Shown: positions 6,816-11,465 of the stretch, one piece after another
Numbering within the stretch: position 1 is the first letter of the stretch
Layout: each line of letters begins with the position of its first letter
Origin: an uncultured Clostridia bacterium
GTDB lineage: Bacteria; Bacillota; Clostridia; Oscillospirales; Oscillospiraceae
DNA length: 11,465 nucleotides
Assembly: GCA_945927915.1 (NCBI GenBank)
Contig: CAMEMX010000035.1
Coordinates: 1-11,465 of the forward strand
Direction: 5' to 3'
Translations under genes and position numbers: made by a program
Notes under the pieces: generated by a model
Seen by the model: the letters and a program-made list of their open reading frames with translations, nothing else
What the model was told of the DNA's origin: nothing
The model's database searches: none

Positions 6816-6844
6816 TTGCCACACGGGGAAATCTATTATAGAAT
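6816..6844 (+). promoter_or_regulatory. Probable sigma-A promoter of ackA
   Basis: TTGCCA at 6816-6821 (5 of 6) and TAGAAT at 6839-6844 (5 of 6) are separated by exactly 17 nt. The predicted transcription start near 6851 gives a leader of about 68 nt before the ackA ATG. The -10 box overlaps by two bases the -10 box of the divergent tmcAL promoter. Confidence 0.65.
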
Positions 6845-6861
6845 AACAGGGTATGTGTTAA
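6835..6861 (-). promoter_or_regulatory. Probable sigma-A promoter of tmcAL
   Basis: On the minus strand there is a perfect TATAAT at 6835-6840 and a TTAACA -35 (5 of 6) at 6856-6861. The 15-nt spacer is shorter than the 17-nt optimum, so the promoter may be weak or activator-dependent. The predicted leader is about 40 nt and carries the GAGGG ribosome site. Confidence 0.55.
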
Positions 6862-6918
6862 TACTATCACGAAACGCCAAAAAAAGAAACAAGAAATCAT
6901 ACAGGAGTTGACGCAACC

Positions 6919-8124
6919 ATGAACATTCTCGTTATCAACGCAGGCAGCTCGTCGCTGAAGTACCAGCTCATGAACCCGGAGACGGGCGAAGTCTTTGCCA
7001 AGGGTCTTTGCGAGCGCATTTACATTGACGGCAGACTGACCCACAAGGTCCCCGCCAAGGGCATCAAGGTCGAGCGCGACATCCCCATGCCCACCCATTC
7101 CGAGGCAATCGAGGCCGTTCTGTCCATCCTCGTCGATCCCGAAAACGGCGTGCTCAAGTCCATCGACGAGATCGACGCCGTCGGTCACCGCGTCCTGCAC
7201 GGCGGCGACAAGTTTGTCGCTTCCTGCATCATCGACGAAGCCTGCAAGCAGGCCATCCGCGACTGCATCCCCCTCGGCCCGCTGCACAACCCCGCCAACC
7301 TCATGGGCATCGAAGCCTGCGAAAAGGCCATGCCCGGCAAGCCGCAGGTCGCGGTCTTTGATACCGCGTTCCACATGACCATGCCCCCGAAGGCCTACCG
7401 CTATGCCATCCCCACGGAGTATTATGAGAAGGATCACCTCCGCCGCTACGGCTTCCACGGCACGTCTCACCGCTTCGTCTCCAAGCGCGCCATCGAGCTG
7501 ATGGGCAAGCCTGCAAGCGAGCTGAAGGTCATCGTCTGCCACCTCGGCAACGGTTCTTCCCTCTCCGCCGTCGCCGACGGCAAATGCCAGGACACCTCGA
7601 TGGGCCTGTCCCCGCTCGCCGGCGTGCCCATGGGCACCCGCTCCGGCGACATTGACGCCTGCGTCGCGCAGTATATCATGAACAACTACAACATGACCGC
7701 CGACGAGTGCCTGACCATGCTCAACAAGAAGTCCGGCGTTCTGGCGCTGTCCAACGGCGTCTCCTCCGACTTCCGCGATCTGGAGGCCGGCGCGAAGAAC
7801 GGCGACGAAGCCTGCCAGCTCGCGCTGGACAAGTTCTGCTACGAGGTCCGCAAGTATATCGGCGCTTACGCCGCCGCCCTCGGCGGGCTGGACTGCCTCG
7901 TCTTCACCGCAGGCGTCGGTGAAAACGGCTGCACCAACCGTGCCGCCATCTGCGAGGGTCTGGAATTCCTCGGCGTCAAGCTCGACCCCGAAAAGAACAA
8001 GGTCCGCGGCGAGGAGGCTCTGATCTCCGCCGACGATTCCCGCGTCAAGGTCTGGGTCATCCCCACCAACGAAGAGCTCATGATCGCGCAGGACACCGCG
8101 GAGCTGTGCAGCGCCGCGAAGTGA
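6919..8124 (+). CDS. ackA: Acetate kinase
   Basis: This 401-residue cytoplasmic enzyme of the ASKHA superfamily converts acetyl phosphate and ADP to acetate and ATP, the energy-yielding last step of acetate fermentation. The family signatures are intact: NAGSSSLKYQL (7-17), VGHRVLHGG (88-96), FDTAFH (147-152), YGFHGTSH (177-184), CHLGNGSSL (207-215), GTRSGDID (239-246) and TAGVGEN (330-336). Residues matching the catalytic set of the Methanosarcina thermophila enzyme are N7, R91, D148, H180 and R241, plus the glutamate at 385. The start is fixed by the canonical N-terminus MNILVINAGSSS, with AGGAG 11 nt upstream, a rather long spacing. No phosphotransacetylase gene (pta) is next to it, unlike the common pta-ackA arrangement. 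It is divergent from tmcAL. Confidence 0.97.
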   Translation: MNILVINAGSSSLKYQLMNPETGEVFAKGLCERIYIDGRLTHKVPAKGIKVERDIPMPTHSEAIEAVLSILVDPENGVLKSIDEIDAVGHRVLHGGDKFVASCIIDEACKQAIRDCIPLGPLHNPANLMGIEACEKAMPGKPQVAVFDTAFHMTMPPKAYRYAIPTEYYEKDHLRRYGFHGTSHRFVSKRAIELMGKPASELKVIVCHLGNGSSLSAVADGKCQDTSMGLSPLAGVPMGTRSGDIDACVAQYIMNNYNMTADECLTMLNKKSGVLALSNGVSSDFRDLEAGAKNGDEACQLALDKFCYEVRKYIGAYAAALGGLDCLVFTAGVGENGCTNRAAICEGLEFLGVKLDPEKNKVRGEEALISADDSRVKVWVIPTNEELMIAQDTAELCSAAK

Positions 8125-8137
8125 TCGCTATTTTGCC

Positions 8138-8163
8138 GAGAGCCGCCGCGAAGGGCGGCTCTC
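8138..8163 (+). terminator. Intercistronic stem-loop after ackA (no U-tract)
   Basis: A 10-bp perfect GC-rich stem (GAGAGCCGCC / GGCGGCTCTC) with a 6-nt loop lies 14 nt after the ackA stop. It ends 9 nt before the next ribosome site. It lacks the T-run of an intrinsic terminator (TCACTA follows). It probably causes partial termination or stabilises the upstream ackA message against 3' decay, lowering expression of the downstream genes relative to ackA. Confidence 0.45.
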
Positions 8164-8172
8164 TCACTATCC

Positions 8173-8177
8173 GGAGG
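8173..8177 (+). promoter_or_regulatory. Ribosome binding site that sets the lipoprotein start
   Basis: A GGAGG sits 1 nt before an ATG at 8179 and 7 nt before an in-frame ATG at 8185. Only the second has workable spacing, so translation should start at 8185, giving the N-terminus MKRTLLLLL. Confidence 0.75.
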
Positions 8178-8184
8178 TATGGAC

Positions 8185-10056
8185 ATGAAACGAACGCTTT
8201 TGCTTCTTCTTGCGCTGTGCCTGCTGCTGAGCGGCTGCGGCACTTCGGGCGAAGCCGGCACGACGGGCGCTGCAAGCACCACAACGGAGGAAACATCTAC
8301 CGCCGCTGAACCCACGACCGAGCCGGTCAGAGAAGATTCGCTTCTCGATGCGCGCGAGGCCTTTGACGACACCGGCGCACTTTGGTACATTCCGAATGCG
8401 CAGATCGAGGCACAGCAGTATCCGACGCTGCGCGCCTTCGCAGGCGAGCTTTTGATGACAGCCAGCCGCTACATCAGCGACGGCAACAGCGAGCTGACAC
8501 TCACACTCCTGAGCGCGGCAAACGGCGAAGTCCTGCAAAGCCACACAGCAGCCCTTACCGAAGGCGTTGCAGCGCAGCTTCTGGGGGAACACGTCGCCTT
8601 ATGTGATAGTCTCTCCGGCACGGTCGTCGTGCTCGATTCGCTCCTGCGCGAGGTCGCCCGGTATGAGCTTGCGCCGGACGCAGGTCAATGGCTCCTCGGC
8701 GCCGACCTTGACACGCTATATAAGTGCAGCTATCTCGGCGGCATCCGCGCCGTCTCCCTCTCGACGGGAGAGGAGCTTTTCTTCCTGGATCTTGCCGACC
8801 TGACCGTATGCAGCATCACGCAAACCGATGTCTGCTTCACCGGCGTTGACCGCACGACGCAGAAATGCACCGCTTTCTGCCTTGACCTTGCAAGCGGCGC
8901 GCAGATCGAGCCGCCGTTTTCCGGCGATTTCTTCCAAATCTGCCGCAGCGGCGGGATGTGGCTCGGCAGCTTCAGCGGGGAGAATGATACCTTTGTCTTC
9001 GGCACGGAGGCAGACGCCCGCGTCGTCACCGTGCAGGACGGCTCCTTTTCCCTGCTCGACCCGTCGGGTCACCTCCTGTTCACCGGCCTTGACGGGACGC
9101 TGTCGCTCTACGATCCCAAAGGCGCTTTTCTCTCGTCGTGCGCCCTGCCGGGGCAGTATGTGCAGAACCTCATCTGGCAGGAGGCGCTCGGCGGCTATCT
9201 GCTGCTGGTAAATGACGGCGAAGGCGGCAATCGTCTGCTGTTCTGGGACATCGGCGCGAACACGGACGGCGCAGATCTTGAAACGCAGTCCCTTGCCGAC
9301 CTACGCGCCGTCCCCGGCGGCACGAGCGCAGACGCTTCGCTCTATGCACGGGCGCAGGCGCTGTCCGACCGCTTCGGCGTCGAGATCCGCATCGCCGACC
9401 AGTGCGAGACGGAGTACCCGTACTTTAGCTGCTATCAGGTCTCCGACTATGAGGCCGTCTCCGCAGGGCTGGATATTCTGGAAAATGCGCTGTCCGTCTT
9501 CCCGGAGGGCTTCTTCCGCCAGCTCATCTACGGTCACATCGACCGCGTGCAGTTCCAACTCGTCGGCGGGCTGACCGCGACGAACGGCTTCGGCGGTGAT
9601 ATCGGCTACGCCGCGTTTACTGACGCGACCGGCAGCGTATGCCGCATCGTCCTTGACATCTATTCGATCAACACAAATTCCGTCTGGCACGAGCTCTCCC
9701 ACGCCATCGACAGGCGCCTTTCATGGGACGCGATGTACCGCGACGACGCGCTGTTTTCCGAGGAGCGCTGGCTCGCGCTCAATCCCGAAGACTTTTCCTA
9801 CTCCGAGGACTACGGCTCGCTGCGCGGCGACATCCAGCCGGAATGGTATTCCTATTTTGTCGATGATTATGCCATGATCAACGCGACGGAGGATCGCGCG
9901 CGGATCTTTGAGAACGCGGTCGAGAACAGCGGCATGCTGTTCCGGGATGCGCCGGGTCGTATCGCTAAGCTGCAATATTACAGCGACTGCATCCGCGATT
10001 GCTTTGACACGACCGGTTGGCCGGAAACGGTCGCCTGGGAAGCGCCGCTGCGCTGA
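8185..10056 (+). CDS. Lipoprotein with beta-propeller-like region and HExxH metallopeptidase-like domain
   Basis: This 623-residue protein is predicted to be exported and lipid-anchored on the outer face of the membrane. Its signal peptide ends in a lipobox LSGC with Cys18. A Thr/Ser/Glu-rich linker follows (about 20-50). Residues 50-375 carry repeated short beta-strand blocks of the kind seen in WD40/PQQ-like propellers, such as GTVVVLDS (145-152), IRAVSLSTGEELFFLDL (187-203), FSLLDPSGHLLFTGLDGTL (288-306) and LLFWDI (351-356). The C-terminal part (about 380-623) has a zinc-binding HELSH (502-506) after a hydrophobic strand. About 60 residues on comes DDYAMINATEDRARIF (560-575), where E569 is a candidate third zinc ligand, as in gluzincin-type peptidases. 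I know no named member and the substrate is unknown. It sits between ackA (60 nt, stem-loop) and pepT (22 nt), probably co-transcribed with pepT. Confidence 0.88.
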   Translation: MKRTLLLLLALCLLLSGCGTSGEAGTTGAASTTTEETSTAAEPTTEPVREDSLLDAREAFDDTGALWYIPNAQIEAQQYPTLRAFAGELLMTASRYISDGNSELTLTLLSAANGEVLQSHTAALTEGVAAQLLGEHVALCDSLSGTVVVLDSLLREVARYELAPDAGQWLLGADLDTLYKCSYLGGIRAVSLSTGEELFFLDLADLTVCSITQTDVCFTGVDRTTQKCTAFCLDLASGAQIEPPFSGDFFQICRSGGMWLGSFSGENDTFVFGTEADARVVTVQDGSFSLLDPSGHLLFTGLDGTLSLYDPKGAFLSSCALPGQYVQNLIWQEALGGYLLLVNDGEGGNRLLFWDIGANTDGADLETQSLADLRAVPGGTSADASLYARAQALSDRFGVEIRIADQCETEYPYFSCYQVSDYEAVSAGLDILENALSVFPEGFFRQLIYGHIDRVQFQLVGGLTATNGFGGDIGYAAFTDATGSVCRIVLDIYSINTNSVWHELSHAIDRRLSWDAMYRDDALFSEERWLALNPEDFSYSEDYGSLRGDIQPEWYSYFVDDYAMINATEDRARIFENAVENSGMLFRDAPGRIAKLQYYSDCIRDCFDTTGWPETVAWEAPLR

Positions 10057-10078
10057 AATGAATTTTGGAGGTATTTTT

Positions 10079-11287
10079 ATGACAGTTTCCGAACGCTTAC
10101 TCAAGTATGTTTCCTTCGACACCCAGTCGGACGAAAGCTCCGAGACCTGCCCCTCGACCGATAAGCAGCGCATTCTCGGCGCGGCACTGGTCGCAGAAAT
10201 GCAGGCGATGGGCATTCAGGACGCGCACATGGACGCAGACGGCTACGTCTACGGCTCGGTCGCGGGCACGCTGGGCGCGCCCGTCATCGGCCTGATCGCG
10301 CACATGGACACCTCGCCCGACTGCTCCGGTAAGGACATCAAGCCGCGTATCGTCGAATACCGGGGCGGCGACATCGTTCTGAACGGGGAAAAGGGCGTCG
10401 TCATGCGCGCGGCGGATTTCCCCCGGCTGAAAAACAGCGTCGGCAAGCACCTGATCGTCACGGACGGCACGACCCTGCTCGGCGCGGATGACAAAGCCGG
10501 TATTGCCGCAATCCTGACCGCCGTGGAAGAACTGATGCAGGAAAACACGCCGCACGCGTCCATCCGCATCGGCTTCACGCCCGACGAGGAGATCGGCAGA
10601 GGCGCCGACCGCTTCAACGTCAAGGGTTTCGGCGCGGACTACGCCTACACCGTCGACGGCGGTACGCTGGGCGAGCTGGAATACGAGAATTTCAACGCCG
10701 CCTCCGCCGTCGTCACCGTGCATGGGCGCAACGTCCATCCCGGCTATGCGAAAAACATCATGGTCAACTCGCAGTCGATCGCCATGGAGTTCCACGCCAT
10801 GCTCCCCACCGCCGAGCGCCCGGAGCACACGGAGGGCTACGAGGGCTTCTGCCACCTGTGCGAAATGCACGGCGAGGTCGAGGAGAGCCGTCTGGACTAC
10901 ATCATCCGTGACCACGACCGCGAAAAATTCGAGCGCAAAAAGGCGCAGTTTACCGAGATCGCGGCATTTTTGAACAAGAAATACAGTGAAAAGACCGTTG
11001 AGGTTCGCCTCCGCGACAGCTACTACAATATGCGCGGGAAGATCGAGCCGGTCATGCACATCGTCGAGGCTGCCAAGCAGGCGATGCTCGACGCGGGCGT
11101 CACGCCGAGCATTGTCCCCGTCCGCGGCGGCACGGACGGCGCACGGCTGTCGTATGAAGGTCTTCCCTGCCCGAACCTGTTCACCGGCGGCGAAAACTAT
11201 CACGGCCGCTTCGAGTACGTCCCCATCGAGGACATGGAGGCCTGCGTCCGCACGGTCAAGCGCATCCTCAAAAACGCGGTGAAATAA
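10079..11287 (+). CDS. pepT: Peptidase T (tripeptide aminopeptidase)
   Basis: This 402-residue cytoplasmic M20B zinc enzyme removes the N-terminal residue from tripeptides. All catalytic positions are present, each three residues earlier than in the Salmonella enzyme: H75 and catalytic D77 (AHMDTSPD), bridging D137 (GADDKAG), catalytic base E170 and ligand E171 (TPDEEIGRG), D193 (TVDGG) and H375 (NYHGRFE). The dimerisation domain lies between about 205 and 315. Length is normal. The ATG at 10079 is chosen because GGAGG lies 7 nt upstream and the homology starts there (MTVSERLLKYVSFDTQS). The frame stays open upstream inside the lipoprotein gene, but that part is not coding in this frame. It begins 22 nt after the lipoprotein stop, so the two are likely one transcript, closed by the terminator at 11316-11357. 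Confidence 0.96.
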   Translation: MTVSERLLKYVSFDTQSDESSETCPSTDKQRILGAALVAEMQAMGIQDAHMDADGYVYGSVAGTLGAPVIGLIAHMDTSPDCSGKDIKPRIVEYRGGDIVLNGEKGVVMRAADFPRLKNSVGKHLIVTDGTTLLGADDKAGIAAILTAVEELMQENTPHASIRIGFTPDEEIGRGADRFNVKGFGADYAYTVDGGTLGELEYENFNAASAVVTVHGRNVHPGYAKNIMVNSQSIAMEFHAMLPTAERPEHTEGYEGFCHLCEMHGEVEESRLDYIIRDHDREKFERKKAQFTEIAAFLNKKYSEKTVEVRLRDSYYNMRGKIEPVMHIVEAAKQAMLDAGVTPSIVPVRGGTDGARLSYEGLPCPNLFTGGENYHGRFEYVPIEDMEACVRTVKRILKNAVK

Positions 11288-11315
11288 GGCTCTCTCCGCT
11301 ATTGTTGATAAAGAT

Positions 11316-11357
11316 CGGCGGGCCGGTGCGATCGCACCGGCCCGCCGGACGTTTTTT
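11316..11357 (+). terminator. Intrinsic terminator after pepT
   Basis: A perfect 15-bp GC-rich inverted repeat (arms 11316-11330 and 11333-11347, centred on GCGATCGC, so in practice a 14-bp stem with a GATC tetraloop) is followed 4 nt later by T6 (11352-11357). It lies 28 nt after the pepT stop and just before the converging SLH gene. On the minus strand the trailing sequence is only weakly T-rich, so it mainly serves the plus-strand operon. Confidence 0.88.
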
Positions 11358-11358
11358 C

Positions 11359-11465
11359 TTACTTGTTTGCGATATTCTCGATAAAGCGCATCAGGATGGT
11401 TGCGACCTGTGCTCTCGTGGCGCTGCCCTGCGGCAGGAGCTTGCCGTCCGAGCCGCCGATGATGC
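11359..11465 (-). CDS. SLH-domain protein, C-terminal end (partial)
   Basis: The minus strand reads into the window with 34 codons and a TAA at 11359-11361; the rest lies to the right. The residues visible, GSDGKLLPQGSATRAQVATI followed by LMRFIEN, match the end of an S-layer homology domain: a G-DG-L-P turn, then the TRAQVA helix and LMR. SLH domains usually occur in threes and bind pyruvylated secondary cell-wall polymers, so the protein is probably surface-attached. What lies N-terminal (enzyme, adhesin or S-layer) cannot be seen. The stop comes 12 residues after the TRAQVA-TILMR helix, as expected for a C-terminal SLH repeat. The gene converges on pepT. Confidence 0.85.
   Translation of the reverse strand, partial: IIGGSDGKLLPQGSATRAQVATILMRFIENIANK

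Noticed and set aside
6855..6873. Possible Rex-type redox operator (TGTTAA followed by ATCACGA) upstream of ackA
   Set aside because: The two halves match each other poorly and the consensus only in part, so I cannot support a Rex site.
6784..7542. Minus-strand open frame opposite ackA running into the promoter region
   Set aside because: It covers the divergent promoters and the ackA start, and shows no family features.
9908..10078. 57-codon upstream extension of pepT
   Set aside because: It overlaps the lipoprotein gene out of frame. The GGAGG site and homology both point to the ATG at 10079.
10097..11203. Long minus-strand open frame opposite pepT, about 368 codons
   Set aside because: pepT has all catalytic residues in the other strand. 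The antisense translation is Val/Asp/Arg-rich with no recognisable domain.
11328..11335. GCGATCGC palindrome as a possible methylation or highly iterated site
   Set aside because: It is simply the centre of the terminator stem and occurs once here.

Overview
This window reads as ordinary chromosomal DNA from a GC-rich (roughly 60% by eye) gut-type Clostridia, most likely of the Oscillospiraceae/Ruminococcaceae kind. The evidence is the mix of gene families: DUF1015, DUF378, a TmcAL-type tRNA acetate ligase beside acetate kinase, a Firmicutes-style Thr/Ser/Glu-linker lipoprotein, peptidase T, and an SLH-domain protein. Supporting signs are strong Shine-Dalgarno sites and sigma-A style promoters. 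The taxonomic placement is inference. I see no phage, transposon, CRISPR array, tRNA or rRNA.

Layout, left to right. (i) A DUF1015 gene on the minus strand (6-1247) has its own promoter and leader hairpin. (ii) A small divergent DUF378 membrane protein (1479-1688, plus) ends in a near-perfect bidirectional terminator (1695-1735). A REP-like palindromic repeat (1737-1781) follows. (iii) A tightly packed minus-strand run covers 1792-6787. In transcription order it is tmcAL, HAD-IIA phosphatase, 12-TM MFS transporter, membrane-anchored glycerophosphodiester phosphodiesterase (GDPD), and a GreA/GreB-type elongation factor. The HAD and MFS genes overlap by 17 nt, MFS and GDPD are 2 nt apart, and GDPD and greA 17 nt apart. 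A second promoter sits at the tmcAL stop codon, so HAD-MFS-GDPD-greA can form its own unit. (iv) A 131-bp divergent promoter region (6788-6918) separates tmcAL from ackA. (v) A plus-strand run 6919-11287 holds ackA, a lipoprotein that joins a beta-propeller-like region to an HExxH metallopeptidase-like domain, and pepT. It ends in a GC-rich terminator (11316-11357). (vi) The C-terminal end of a minus-strand SLH-domain protein enters at the right edge.

How the parts may work together: AckA makes acetate and ATP, and TmcAL uses acetate and ATP to modify elongator tRNA-Met. The two are transcribed outward from overlapping -10 boxes. The phosphatase, transporter and GDPD would make sense as an uptake and breakdown route for a glycerophosphodiester or phospho-sugar, though the substrate is not readable from sequence. 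The lipoprotein, a probable cell-surface zinc peptidase, is followed by cytoplasmic tripeptidase PepT. That is compatible with peptide use but not proof of it.

Most genes are recognisable housekeeping or metabolic families. The items most worth a second look are the propeller-metallopeptidase lipoprotein, the MFS transporter with a roughly 120-residue extracellular insertion carrying a duplicated motif, and the compact promoter arrangements. I do not see compelling evidence of a wholly new multi-gene system. No intergenic stretch exceeds 300 bases.
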